64,000 bases of DNA from Lutraria lutraria (GCA_964023205.1 OZ026844.1:28556934-28620933), one strand, 5' to 3'. Positions 35,724 through 48,969 are shown, counted from the stretch's first letter. The notes: generated by a model not told the origin, from the letters alone. Made by a program: numbers and translations.

Positions 35724-36358
35724 CATCTCTAGTGATGCTGTATTTGTACACAACAAAGAACTGAACCAACAAGGCACAGATATATGGATTGTATTTACAG
35801 TCGACTCTTGTTATAGCAAACTCTCCCTAGACGAACTGTCACGAACCCGGGATTTTTCAATCATACACATACGGTAGAATGTACTACTAAGGACGAGGAT
35901 AAATGACAGTCTACTCGGTGTCTTTTGTCGTTAGTTTGTAGTTGATATTTTCTCGATCATTTTGAGCATATATATTTAACTGAATTTACTTACCTTATCG
36001 CCATTTTGAGAATGTGTTCAGTTGTTATAGATAGATTTAGTAAATATGTTATTGTTCCACTTATTCCTGTCTTCTTATTTATTGCGTATTTTATTACAGC
36101 ATTGGTATAGACAACACCAATAACCATGGTTCAATTGTTATAGATGTTTGTATTATATTTTGATACCTTTGACCAAAGGCACTCGATTCCGTGATTTTTA
36201 TACGTTTACAGACGTTCTTTTGCAGTTTCACCCATCAAACAATTCAAATCTGTCGAAAGAAAAATCTTCGTTTTTTCCCTTATTGAGTGTATAAAATACA
36301 CCAAGGTGGTGAACTCGCCATTTTTTCGTTTGACGGAAGTGACAAAATAAGCGTGGGT

Positions 36359-36461
36359 CCCGGCTTTCCTTCTAAAAGCTGTCAAAACGTTTAAAGTTGG
36401 GGCACACTACAACGAAAGCAAGGTTCCCGGAAAGCACGTGCAGATTAGAAGGAAAGCCGGG
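36359..36461. repeat. Inverted repeat with ~16-bp outer arms
   Basis: 'cccggctttccttctaa' at the left and 'ttagaaggaaagccggg' at the right are separated by about 70 bp. That spacer contains 'caaggttcccggaaagcacg'. Confidence 0.7.
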
Positions 36462-36769
36462 TTTCCGTACAAGCAGCCCCTGAAAAACGAAAAAAAATGT
36501 ATAAAAATGTCTATAAAAACACTCGTCAGATAAAGAACCCGCGAGTCCACATAGAAAATATTTAAGAATGAGCTCAAACGATATTTGTGGCGGGCGGGTG
36601 TAGTAAGGTCGTTGATTAGCTATACTTACATGTATTACATCTTGTCATTATTAGATACATGTACAATATTTAATCAAGATTTTGAGAAACTTAAGAAAAT
36701 AAGAGGGGAAAATAAAAAAAAACGAATCAGGACAAATTCAATGCATCAGTCGGTGTAAGCAACGACCGT

Positions 36770-36830
36770 GGTCCAGTGATTAGTGCTGGTTCGAGTCACG
36801 GTCGCGGCAAGCAGGTCATACAGTGTATTG
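36770..36830 (+). repeat. Truncated tRNA-like sequence
   Basis: The segment CGTGGTCCAGTGATTAGTGC (A-box-like) runs directly into TGGTTCGAGTCACGG (B-box-like) with the anticodon arm missing. The ends ACCGTG and CACGGT can pair. It is probably a SINE remnant, not a working tRNA. Confidence 0.35.
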
Positions 36831-37410
36831 AAAATTTGACAAAATATGTCGATTTTTCTCCATATATATAGAGAAGTTGCCGACTCATTATAGAAGGGTT
36901 AGATGGTCCGGGTGTTGTATATAACTCAAGTTTCGTTGAAAAATGTTGTTAAACTCTATGAAAAACATCAACATGAACGAGATTTTCTAGTTCAGAATTA
37001 GGTACGCCGTACTTATGATAGGACGATTATCTATCAGTGACTTTCTATCAAATACTTGACCAACATGGCTGGACTTAGGTGAAGCAATTCAATGTATATT
37101 TGTAATAAATCAAAGATCTATTGATTTCAATGATTGAAACATTGTGTATCTGTAATAAACTCGACATCATTGATTTAGGACACAATTATTGACCCTTCCT
37201 GTAAGTGATCACTATGCACAAAAACATACATGCAAAAATAAACATTGTAATATGTATCACGATCTGACATTACAAATCTCTTTAAATCTGGATCGCATTA
37301 AAATCTGGCGAAGGATTAAAATCAGTTTGATCGCTACAAATAACTGGTCATTTGGTTAACTAGCTTCATGTGCCGCGTTTATAACTATAGCTAAGGAGTG
37401 AACAACAAAC

Positions 37411-40400
37411 ATGTCGGACGGACGACGGTTGATTGATATTCTTTGTGTCGTACTACTGTTTTATATTCAAGGTAAGACAATACAAAAAAACACATTTTAT
37501 GCCATTTTGTTTGTTTACTTGTTTTTCAACAGTCAGAGTCATATGAGGCGGACAGTTCACCTAACCATCGTTCCTGGGAAGAACCAGTCATGTGTACTAG
37601 ACTCAGCAACTGCCTACTTTCTCATCGTGATAAACAGGCATGGTCAGTAGTTGGGCTTGAACCCACGACACTCTATCAGTGAGAGGTTGTGATTTGAAGT
37701 CAGCTACCTTAACCACTTGACCACGGAGTCGGGTCTCACTTTTTATACATTGTTATAATGTATGAATATAACTTTTAGATGTTTTGTTAACTCCGTAGTA
37801 TACGAAACAAAGTCCGATGGCAACACTAAGCATTTTGACCTGTGGCCTACGGTAGAATTCGAGATGAATAATCATCATTAAATTCATAGATCCAACTAAC
37901 TTAATCTACGAGAATGACGATTTGTCGGAAAAAATTAGTGGACTTTATAATGATATATTTCTTTTCGCCGACTTCTTCGCGCAGATTATATTACCATTAG
38001 GGATGTGGCGAGGATCTGAGTACTCGGGTATTCACGAATCAAATTGAAAAATCGAGTACGAATAATCGTCATTACTAAGATTCGTGGTTCGTGATTTTGC
38101 TTTTTTAACGAATTAAAAGTGTATTCAGAATCTTTGTTCTTAAAAATGCCTTTTCTCTGAATAAATATTGTCTTATCATGGACTACTTTGTTTGCCAAGA
38201 TATCCAACCGTTTTTTTAAATAATGATGCTGGTAAATCAATTAACTGGGAGTACGTATAAATTTAAGCCATATAACAATTTATATTGATTAACTTCATTA
38301 CTCCTAAAAACAATTAGCTGTCTTCAGGACTGCAATTTTGAAGTTTTAGATGGTTATTTGATAACAAAAGATTCGTGATTCGAATTGTGGACCGTAAGCG
38401 TTGAATCGTGGATTGGATTGGATCGCCACTTACCCAACGACCCACATTCCTAATTACCATATAGCCTGTATTAAATTAAATCATTGACAAACTTAATTTG
38501 ATTTCACAATACATGTATTTCGCGAAACGAAGAAAATGTATACATAATCAGTAATATTACAAGTAGTTTATTTCTAGCCAGTGCACAAAATTAAACATTG
38601 TCTTCATTGTACATTCTTTACATTCTTAATATCATATTATATTATAGAACAGAACAGAACAGAACATATATACTTTATTAACTTGTACAACATGTACATC
38701 GTTATAACATATATACAGAATATATATTATATCAATTAACCCATCGTTACAACTTAAAATGTTTAACTTGTAATTAGGTGACATATAGGCCCAATTGGCC
38801 GGGTGATTTGTATTTTTTGTTGTTAAATGTACACGAATTGTTACATCTGTATATACACATGTCACTATAATAAAACATTACTTACTTGTACATAATGTAT
38901 TTCAAAATTTTATAGTGAGTCGGTCCAAATTCAGTCTTTATTAAGAACTGGTTGTAGGAGTGAGATTTTTTGAAGGAGAAATTAATTAAGATACATTATA
39001 TGAGTGTTCAATTGGCGTGTTACGTTACGTTACCATAATAATGACTTTGTGTTTTGTTGACAACAACACGATTATGTAGAAACATTTTATATTGATATTG
39101 TGATCAGGGGTCATCTTTGACCAATTCACAATTTTATGTATTGTTACATAGTTCCCATATCTACAATATTTACCTCCCTTGGCAGCCATCTTAGTTGGCA
39201 AATTTCTTATATGCTTAATAGAAAAAATAAGAAAATTGGTTATTAAACAACTCAATTTATAAAAGATAACCTAATAATGAAGTTGTTAAGGCCATAAGCA
39301 CATCAGGTTTAAGAAAATGTGGTAACATATAAATATCCTGTATTTAGAATTATCAAAACAAAAACATAAATATCTTCTATCAATGCTTGTTGAATTTGCC
39401 AACAAAGATGGCCGCCAAGGGAGGTAAATATTGGAGATGTGGGAACTATGTATTGATTAAACTGGTTCCCGTTGACTTGTGTACAAAGCCTTTAGTGCAC
39501 TGCATCATGGAACGGGAACCAGTTTATGTATTGATGTTCTGAATAAATCTTGAATAAATCTTGTTATTTTCAGGTAGTGAATGCTATCAAACTTGTTACA
39601 ACAGTTACTACAGGACGTATCATTACTGTGATGATGGTTGTTGTGGTGATTATTATGACGATGACTATGGATGCTGCACTACTATCACTAGAACCGGCGC
39701 GATCGTCGGGGGCGTCATAGGAGGTCTTATAATAATCGGCATAATAGCGTTTGTCATCGTATTTTTTTGCGTCTTGAAGAAACAAGGTGGAGTCAGAAGA
39801 TCACGCCAAGTGGTTGTACCTGCTACTACTACTACTACTATTATACCACCACCTCAGCATCGTAAGTACCATCACGAAATGTAACTTTGAATAATAGAAA
39901 TACATAACACTATTCACAGATAAATATTTACCATGAAAACAAAGTTAACAGTCGTGTTTTCAAGTACATGTATTTAAATATTCCACGCGAGAATGACGTC
40001 AGTGATAATTATATAGTACGTCAGTCTTCGAACTGGGGATTTGATATTAATATATTTTATTCAACTGAGCAGCAAATCAGCAAATCGTCGTCAAAATTTG
40101 ACATTTAACTCTTTATCATATCGTGCCATCGATGAAATTGAACAAATATATACGCACGTTATGAGGGTCGTATAAACAGTACATTTCTCTATCTTAAAAT
40201 AATATACAAACTATACACTGTGTTCGGGGTTACCATGCACATAAAATACTAGTGTGCTAGCTACTTTAAGCTTACTGATCAAGAAATAGAAATGATCGAT
40301 TTAAAATCAGGAAGTTTCTCAATATATCACTTCCATTTATGTTGCTAGCGGAATTATTAGATCAACACATTGTAGTGACCACAACATGTATAATGGTTAA

Positions 40401-40675
40401 GTTCGATACATTTTGTACGGTCAGTTTTACTTTCAGTTAGACTGTAAATCCAATGTATCATATACTCAAAATCATTATTTTTATCTTTTTTATCAGAACC
40501 TTATGGACAACCCGCTCCACCGTCCTATCCGGCACCTCAACCACATCCGGCACACCAACCGTACCCAGCACCTCAAGGACCTCCAGGGTATGGCATGGCA
40601 CCTCAACCACCACCCGGACAGTACCCACCACCTGCACCCCCAGGCTACGACCCATCTTACCCACCAAAATATTAA
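37411..40675 (+). CDS. Shisa/CYYR1-like single-pass membrane protein (right paralogue), complete
   Basis: Exons 37411-37471, 39574-39861 and 40497-40675 join through GTAAGA/CAG and GTAAGT/CAG sites, both phase 1, to give 175 aa. Residues 1-20 are a signal peptide (ILCVVLLFYI core). The mature part carries Cys24, Cys28, Cys39, Cys43-44 and Cys54-55 in a Tyr/Asp-rich module (C-x3-CC-x9-CC). One membrane helix follows at about 62-88 (GAIVGGVIGGLIIIGIIAFV...), then KK, a Thr-rich linker, and a proline-rich cytosolic tail with repeated P-A-P-Q/PPGY/PSYP motifs ending PPKY. This resembles Shisa and CYYR1 proteins. Some Shisa proteins act in the ER or endosomes on receptor maturation; the role here is not inferable. 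Exon order, intron phases and the Cys core match the left neighbour, so the two look like tandem duplicates with strongly diverged tails. A SINE and a hAT MITE sit in intron 1. Confidence 0.85.
37640..37740 (-). mobile_element. tRNA-derived SINE, minus strand, in intron 1
   Basis: The minus strand has CCGTGGTCAAGTGGTTAAGG (A box) and GTGGGTTCAAGCCC (B box), about 50 bp apart. A body probably extends left to about 37530. Confidence 0.7.
37998..38452. mobile_element. hAT-type MITE, copy 2 (455 bp)
   Basis: It starts TAGGGATGTGGCG and ends CCCACATTCCTA, with a perfect 8-bp duplication ATTACCAT at 37990-37997 and 38453-38460. The interior ('tgagtactcgggtattcacg', 'aatcgtggattggattggat') is the reverse complement of 19865-20332. 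It is inserted in intron 1 of the right Shisa-like gene. Confidence 0.9.
38646..38665 (+). repeat. (AGAAC)n microsatellite
   Basis: Four perfect AGAAC units. Confidence 0.9.
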
Positions 40676-43600
40676 AAACGCTCACGAAAGAAACAGTCTG
40701 CGTGAAAATAAACTTTACCATGTGATTACGTTTTTGTATACATACATTTATAATTATATTAATTTTACTATGGTAATTAATATTTCTGCTTTTTTTAAAT
40801 CAAAGGGGCGCAACTTTCAGATTGATGGATTAACTAATTATTCGTCTGATATGGTTTTTTTGTGTCATTTATAAATTCTAATTTTGATCAGTGATATTAT
40901 TCATATACTAAAAGTAAATCACAACTGAATTCTATCCTAATACGAGAAGAAAAAGTGCTCTGGACTATGTTAACAACGTTATACAGAAACATTTGTTTAA
41001 AAAATACAGTGTCTTCACATTTTTGCTATTTCAATAAAAGGAAATGACTTTTCAGATTTTGATCAATTAATCATAGACATTAAGACAAGACCCGGTCATC
41101 GATCGAATGTTCTTATTTCTATGTCCCCATCACGTATATCAGGACGTCGATTGACTTTTATTTACCCTAATTCAAAGAATGAACCTGTTTGTATTAAGTG
41201 TTACATATATCGTGTTTATTGTTCTTATGCATGTATATATCGTACATGTACTTCACTTGTAAGGCCAGGAATAAAAATCATGTCCATGTTTACCTCACCA
41301 AAGATATATTTAGGGGCCTATCCTGAAGTTTCTAACGGCAAAACTAAAGTACGAACATACTTGGGTAATTAATTGTACCTCGTGCGTATTATCAAAACAT
41401 AGATTAAGTAAAAGAAGACAATAGAAATGACAAGATAGTTTAAACAAATCTATTTGGCAAGAATTACAAACATGTATCAATATTTACAATACAATAGAAG
41501 ACGCGGATCGGAAAACAAGCAATATGTGCTTAATCTGCAAAATTCTTTTCTAGGTGTGAAATGAAAAAAAGTTTTTGTTCGACATTGTAGCCTTAAACAT
41601 GACATTTTTTCTAGCCTCACATATTATCATCTGGTCAGTCCATTTAGACGTCTGTGTTTGTTCATCATATTTGTATAATCGTACGAGATTTTGCGTATTG
41701 TTGAAAAAAAAACCCATCTCCTTTATTCAAGTTCATTTTTCCATTCGGGATGTAACCTAAAACGAACACAAGTATAATTTTCGAGAAGTTCTGTGACTTA
41801 AAAAATATCTGTACATGCATAATTATGACGTCTGAGATTTACAAAAGCCAAAAACCTAACTGTGCTTTCCAGCTGATGATATTTCATTAGAATGATTATT
41901 TTATAGGGTAATCATGCATGTAAGTAAGTTGTTATGATTCCAACACTATTCAGTGTAGAAGCTGTGCTTCGAGTTTGTTTGTTAATTACATTGTTTTCAA
42001 TAAAAATTTGTAACACCATAATGAAGTTTATCGTTCATTATACTATCAATAACGTCCACTGCTATGATCAAAGTACTGAAAGTACGCATGGCAACTGAAC
42101 TTACATAGACTTGCACTGCAACGTGGAACGGAAACCATTCGCATGGCGAATGTAGAGAAACGTATATTACTTTGGTCCGCATCAATATTCTTGCGCACCG
42201 AGCGAGTGATGGCCATGTTAAGCTTACCAACAAGCCCCCCGCACTGATATGACTGTATGAACTGACGATTTGTTTTATACAATAATCACAGACTTGTATT
42301 TTTTTCAACGAGGCCTTCGTTGAATATGATTGTTTTTGTAGTTTTGGAGACATGTTTATTGTTCTCTCAGATTGCAGCACAATTTCATCAGCTGTAACTA
42401 CAATAAGGTATCAATGAAATCTATCAATTACATGAAAAAAGTAAAACCCTGTACATGTATACATAGTAGAACTCCACTATTATGGACAGTTCAGAAGAAA
42501 CACAACTGTCGTGGGTATGACTCGATCCTTACCAAGATGGTGTTGGTGCATATTCTAGTGACAGTTATTTATGGACGTCCGTTGTTTCTTCACAGTCCGT
42601 AAATTAGGACAGACTATACTCGCATGTGACCCGCGAACCGGACACGGAGAGTGATTAACAAAGATCAAAGGCATTTGTTTAAGAGGCATGTTAAAAATAT
42701 ATTTTAAAAAGCATTTGACAACATTTTTACTAGATGAGACTATCATCTAGTAAAAATTTTGTCAAATGCTTTTTCTTATTTCTTTGCAATTTCATTGAAA
42801 AAATACCGTGCTATATTTCTATAATATGTACTTTTTGATTGAAAAGAATAATAAGAAAATGCATTCTTGTGGATACGTTTTATTATCTGATACAGCTATG
42901 GCTATAGCCTCTGACCACTTTTATGACGGATGATATACAATTAACATGATGTTACGTAATATTTATTGATTTTATCGCCCTGTTAAAGGGATATTGCTCA
43001 TTCATGCAGTATCGTCCGGGTGTTAAAGTTGACACGCAATGTTTGATATACGCCATTTCAAATTAAATGCCAATTTATTATTATCAATATTATTATTGAA
43101 CGTGCCGTTTTAACTTTTAAAAGTCCCAAAAGTTTTACTAATACAGTTCTACTAGGACAGTAACCAATAAATATCTAAATTTAAAGACATTGAACAGCTC
43201 CTATTTAAGTGACCCCAAAAGCAACAGGAGATCTATTCTCTTAATTGTTTAATTGCCCCTTATCTGTCTAATCATGTCTGGTCACGGTCAGCTTAGCGTC
43301 TGGTTAAAAAAAATTATAGTGATAATTAGTTTATGAAAAACGTTTGTTGTTTTCATAGCACATGCAACAAATTATATTGAATACTGATATAATTAAAAAA
43401 AATATATTTTCAGGGTTTCCAATATCTTGTTTGCCTTACTTAGCACAGTCATTAGAGATCGTGGTCGGGCAATAAGAATCACAATGTCAGTTTGACTTGT
43501 CCCGAGCTGTGTAAAAACATGCATTTTTTTAGAAATGTGAAAGCTGAAAAATTAACCGTGCCCGTGGAAAAACTCAACATATTTTTTTGCCGAACGATTG

Positions 43601-46300
43601 AATTTTTGAATTATACGTTCATATAATTATTTCCTTTAGTAGTGTAAAACAGGGATGCTGTAATATTATATCACTGTGTGAAATGAATATATATACACGT
43701 ATAGAACTGTGTTCTGTAAGGTGTTTGATTCCGAAAAATCAAAATATATTACTGCTGTAATATTTCATCTAATATGTACTTTCCTTGATCTTATATAAAG
43801 TCATTAAATTGGAATCAAACAACATCAGTTTACTGCTGGTTTGTCAAAGTTATTCACATCAATATTCATTTAAAGATCAGCATTAAGATATGGGATTATG
43901 TATTTCAAAAAACAAAAATATGACCTTTTTCTTTTAATTATTGTGTTGAAGACCATGATCCTTCCCCCTCGTGAGAAAAATAATACTCTCAAATTCCCTA
44001 AACTCGGATCGCACAAAAACGACCAGGAGATATAGATCTCGGTTTAACGCTGAATAATCCATATTCGATAAGGTTAACTTGCTCAAATCAATACTGGCCA
44101 CTTATCGGGGTTTTTTTGGCGTAAAGGGAAACAACTAGTTTATCACACAGGTAAAAAATCAATAACGACAGGAGTTGTCTTTTCATAGGAAAATAGCGTC
44201 AATGTTCCGCATGAAAGAGTTTTGACTAACAATGTATTTGATTTATGATAATCGATAAAGCTTTGGACAAATACTTGATTTAAGCAAATCGATTAATCTT
44301 TGAAAAAAAAAATATACTGTACATGTGAAGTATACCTTGGTATATGTATTATTATGCAGGGACATTTTCCGATAGCCTTGATGTATACTTGATGTAGTAT
44401 ATACATGTATTATGGATTTGACTCTCTGCTAAAATGATCTTTATACTGTCTTAGCTTACAGTTAATGTATTTTAAAGCACAATCAAACCTATGTTAGCAT
44501 ACACCCCCAAATAAAGGCCATCATGTGAATAAAATCAATTCTTTCATAAACCGTCATAGATTACCAAAAATATTTCAAGCAAAATGACCGCCGAAAATTG
44601 ACCACCAGTCAATTTGTTTTCCCCTTAGGTTGGCCTGTATTCACATGTTTGTATGTATATCTAATTTGTTTTTCTTAATTTTCACATCCAACTTGTCATT
44701 GCGGAGTTTTTTTTTATAAAGATCACAGTTCTACCATAATGTAAGCCTGAGGTTCCCTCCACTTTAAAGCTGACAGGTCGCCGAACGACCCCGGTTGTCG
44801 GTGCGATGTTAAACCCCAGTGAATGAAAAAAATGTTATAACCATTTTTAGTGCTTTCTTCATTCATACATATATTTCAACTCGGTGTTAAGACCACCTCG
44901 TGAACATCGATTGTTTAATTATTATAACACGGTCTTTAAGCCGAGGTTCCGCAATATGCACAGCTATTTCAATATCCGATTTAGTCCATTCAAACAAAAG
45001 ATATGATCGAATTTTTCAGTTGTATATAATTTTGCTTTAATCCTTTTAAGTATATAGATGTACTTGAAGTCGTATAAGTTACAGCCTTGTTGTAACTAAT
45101 GTCGCAATCTTGCATTTATTAACAAATGTACGTATCAAATTTATGTTGTAAAAAGAATTAAACTGTACATGATCATAGAATTATGCTTTGTAGTGAATAC
45201 ATATAACCAACTACTCAAATTACAATATTTATTTTTGGAACACATACTGGATTATTGATCGCTGTTCGTCCCATGATAGATTCGTCTCTGCTTTTTGTCA
45301 GTTTGGTAAGAGACAAAATAATACCTGGATTCAGCGCAGAATTAAATGAAGTGGTTGGAATAAAATACACGACAGAGGTTAATATATATTTATTCTATAT
45401 TTATTCTATATTTCATACGTTTATGTACATGTTTTTATAAAATTGTTCTCTCGCGCTTAATTCTAATTCCTGAGTATCATTTTTGCAGAGTCTGATATAT
45501 TTATCGTTCTTCATGCAAGTTTCTCGCTTGAGTCCGTTTTTATAGTTTTCAGTTTGAATCTCAACTATATATAGTTGTGTTCCTTACATCAAAGAGATCA
45601 ATATTATTCTACATGTCACATAAATAATGGAATGAAAGTGCCCATCAGTTATCTGAACTTAATAATTCATGGCGTCTAATGTAAATATACTATTTCATAC
45701 ATGAACTAGCATAGCTGTTGACACTAGGTCTATATTTGTTAAAACACACTGTTCAATCGCGGTTACTGACGATGCACGTGTAAGCTAATAGAGCACGTGC
45801 TCAGGTATTTCTGATGTGGTGTCGAAAACATTTTTCTTTTTTGCGTTATATAGCCAACAATCGTTTCATATCTTTTATCAACTTGGTGAATTTATAATTT
45901 TTTTCTTAATATTGCCTGTCAATATATGAGGCGTATTTTTTCTGAATAATTCAACTGGCCTAATTAAAGTGAATAATTAGGGAAGGTCGGGCAATAAAAA
46001 AATAAAACACATTTTTACACCTTATAAACACAGACAGAGCCCGCAATATATTCTAAGCATATTCTAATTATTGTTGTGCGTGTATTTTATGATATGATTG
46101 TTTCCATATTGATGATGTACAATTTTATAGCGGAGTGGTTGAATATCATAGCAAGTCAAAAACGTGAAGTTCAAAAAATAGAACGTCTTTGTCTACTTGC
46201 TATTTTATGATTGTCAAAATATCAAAGCTAAATTCGTAGACTTGGCGATGGAACCCTCTTACAACGACGAAAGTCATCTATTACATTTATTGAGATAACA
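40676..46300. other. 5.6-kb intergenic region without recognised genes
   Basis: Open frames here (for example near 41121-41372 and 42046-42380) show no family features. Notable items are the hairpin at 42706-42774 and a decayed 'caatcaaacctatgttagca' repeat near 44485. Confidence 0.4.
42706..42774. repeat. Compact 69-nt hairpin, miRNA-precursor size
   Basis: Two 32-nt arms (42706-42737 and 42743-42774) pair with one mismatch around a 5-nt loop GACTA. The stem base is aaaaagcatttgacaa. It could be a pre-miRNA-like fold or a tiny palindromic insertion; the near-perfect pairing favours the second. Confidence 0.6.
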
Positions 46301-46467
46301 TCCTGTTTAAGTACACGTGCACCCAAATATGGCTCAAAATTAATTTGAATAGTCATACAGGCATACATCTACGTCTGTATATAATACGTTTGCCCTAAAC
46401 ACCGGGTCATTTGATTTCATGTACATAAGGTGACCAGGATATCTGTTTACTATATAGATTATTACAG
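46300..46467 (+). promoter_or_regulatory. Candidate promoter and 5' exon of the TMEM229-like gene
   Basis: A consensus donor TTACAG|GTAAGTACA ends at 46467. It is a plausible partner for the acceptor at 51417, which would give a 5-kb intron in the 5' UTR. Nothing in the sequence proves the link. Confidence 0.25.
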
Positions 46468-47610
46468 GTAAGTACACACTTGTATACATATACATATACG
46501 TTACCAAAACTTAATGGTGATCACTTGCAATATTGCTTCATAATTTTAATACTTTGAGATTAGATTTGATTATAATTTGGTCAACAAATGATGTCCAATG
46601 AAGCATATCTGTATACATGTATTATATCAATGTACGCACGGACTATACAAACATAGAGTAAGTGATCCTTATCAAATTTGAGTAAAGTAATTATTGTAAA
46701 TGAAATATGATTTAAACTTAAATTTATACTGCACATTAAGCGTGTACATATTTTATTGAAGTCAAATAGTAAATGATTTTTTTTTGTTTTTGGCAGACAA
46801 ATGATTGTAATTCTTACATTAATATTTGTAGTTCCCTGTCGTGTAGTAAATATCTATCGTGTGTATATAGCATATACGATTTAAAAGCTTTTAAGTAAAT
46901 ACAGTGTGGACACAATAACGTATTAAATTGAACATGTGAAGGAGGTCTGCATATTGCGTTGTATTTTTGGTGTCTTCATGTATTCAGCTGTACGTTCGGG
47001 AATACTAAGTTCACTAATACAATACCACGTACAGTCAAACATGTGTTAAAGGCCACCTACTCACTATCGTATACATATAATGTGATTTTTTTTGTCTATG
47101 TTTTGTGTTATAACAAATTTCTTGCTGTAACGTCTTCTAATAAAGATATTTATTAGCAAAGTCTACGATTTGATGTTTATCTGCAGGCTTATGTGTATAT
47201 TTGTTTGTACGTTTTTATTTGTTTATTTATAATGTGTATTCGTTTGTATGGTCAAAGACAAGTCCACTTGTCCATGCAATAAAATTGTTTACCAAATGTG
47301 ATCACTTCAAAGTATGTGCTATGTCACCTATTTGAAAGCATTCTTTTAGTATTGTAGAACACTTTTAAGTTGCGTTGAAAACAAAATTTCATTTGATTCA
47401 TTTTTTAAACGACTTTTGTCGTGTCTGTTTGTTGATTTCATGTTTACTTTGTAGTTACAATTTGGTTGTCACCGTGACTGACATTACAGCAGTATATCAT
47501 ACAAGCAAACAAACAAACAAACTCACATATTTATCTTCCCTAGCTGGTCATAGTTTAATTTACATAATCGATTATATTTCATCCATATGCACATGTATAC
47601 TTGACACAAG

Positions 47611-47735
47611 TCCAAGGGGTGATCAGTGGTTGAGTGGTAACTTTCTGGACTACTTAACGAAAGGTCGCAGATTCGAATCTCGACTCCGCCTTTAGTCTGG
47701 TTCCCGGACGTGCTCTACAATTACGTCCCGATAAT
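47611..47735 (+). mobile_element. SINE head, interrupted by a MITE
   Basis: The A box GTGGTTGAGTGG and B box GCAGATTCGAATCTC sit about 40 bp apart in a tRNA-like layout, followed by 'cgactccgcctttagtctgg'. A body-type segment of the same SINE family appears only after the MITE at 47739-48096, at 48225-48372. Confidence 0.65.
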
Positions 47736-47738
47736 TAA

Positions 47739-48096
47739 AGGGGCATACCCTACAACTGACAAACATTCTGTGAAAGTGTAAAAATGTGCTAGATGTAAAT
47801 GTAAAACAATATATAATGGATAATGGCAAGAAGAACTTGGGTCATAAAATGAATAGTTTAGGTACTAGCCTAAAAAATAATTGCTATGAATAATAAATAA
47901 CTTCCACCCAAAAATTGTACAACACATTCCAAAGAGTTTCCGATCTTTTATGGAAACTAATATTTTTTGTGATTTTATTTTTAATTGGATGAATGTTTGG
48001 CTGAAACTTTCTTCGTCGGCTTTTTTCTTTACAAGCTTCTAATTTATCATAATTTTGCCTTGATTCTAGATGCACCAAGTTGTAGGGTATGTCCCT
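47739..48096. mobile_element. TTAA-flanked MITE (358 bp)
   Basis: The ends AGGGGCATACCCTACAAC and GTTGTAGGGTATGTCCCT are inverted repeats. The sequence TTAA lies directly outside both ends (47735-47738 and 48097-48100). TTAA target duplication is the hallmark of piggyBac-type transposition. No transposase frame is present. Confidence 0.85.
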
Positions 48097-48224
48097 TTAA
48101 CATAGTGTAAGGGGAAGGAACTCCAGACTATATTTCAGGGTCGCTTTTTCAGTGTCCACATCCCAATTACTGTATGAGCCAAGTACTGTGTTAAGAAAAT
48201 CACATTAATTCGAAGCAGATGAGG

Positions 48225-48372
48225 CGCGTATCGTTGCTTTACACTGGACACGATAACTATTCGAGAAGAGTAGGGATATAAATGCCCGGATGTCCTGTGT
48301 CTCCTCTCCCCGCTCTCTGGTACGATTCTGAAATGACCATAGCTGTCGAATGTCGTTAAACAACAACACCCA
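48225..48372 (+). mobile_element. SINE body
   Basis: It has 'gcccggatgtcctgtgtctc' and 'ctgaaatgaccatagctgtcgaatg', then 'cgttaaacaacaacacc', matching 6260-6441 and 33415-33560. Confidence 0.65.
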
Positions 48373-48799
48373 ATTGTATAACCATTGGTTTAATTAACCC
48401 TTTGGTTAAATTTTGGGATAAATATATTAACCAAACGTTAACCAGAATCAAGATAGCTGCATTTGTTGTACATGTACAAGCACTAGATGACCTCAACCAT
48501 ACAGACGAGTTAACAGACAATTTAACAGACGAGTTAACTGAGCATCTTGACGACTTCGATTCTTAACCAATATCAAACACTTGAAGAAAACTATAGTAGT
48601 GCCAAATTACTTCTCACATATCAATGTATATTACATTCTGCATATCATTCATTACGGTAATCAATATTGATCGACATTCCTTTTACATTCGGTATATTGA
48701 TATATCATCATGCAATGAGTATACTGCATGACATTGAAAACAAGTGTTCTCTAAACTTGAGGGCTACAATTTAAATGTTTCTATCTGGTTATAAGCTCA

Positions 48800-48965
48800 G
48801 TAAAAAATATATAACTACATGTAAGTTGTTTGGGATTTTGTTTTTGTTCTTGAAAGCGTACGGAAAGGTAAAAATAGTGAGAAAGTCCCCATCCCCGGGC
48901 CTTATGAAAAGTCTAGGGCCTCATGTAAAAATTAGGATAGGTCGGGTAACAAAACAACAACAACA
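48800..48965 (+). repeat. Short interspersed repeat, family C
   Basis: It has 'gaaaggtaaaaatagtgagaaagtccccatcc', then 'aaaattaggataggtcgggtaac', and ends in a (CAA)n run at 48951-48967. It shares segments with 22685-22870 on the opposite strand. Confidence 0.5.
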
Positions 48966-48969
48966 ACAT

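Larger units (their letters stand above)
35724..37410. other. Spacer between the two Shisa-like genes
   Basis: It holds an inverted repeat (36359-36461) and a truncated tRNA-like sequence near 36770. Otherwise no structure is seen. The 3' UTR of the left gene and the promoter of the right gene must both lie here. Confidence 0.4.

Noticed and set aside
39570..39785. Minus-strand frame rich in Thr/Ile/Val
   Set aside because: It is the antisense shadow of exon 2 of the right Shisa-like gene.
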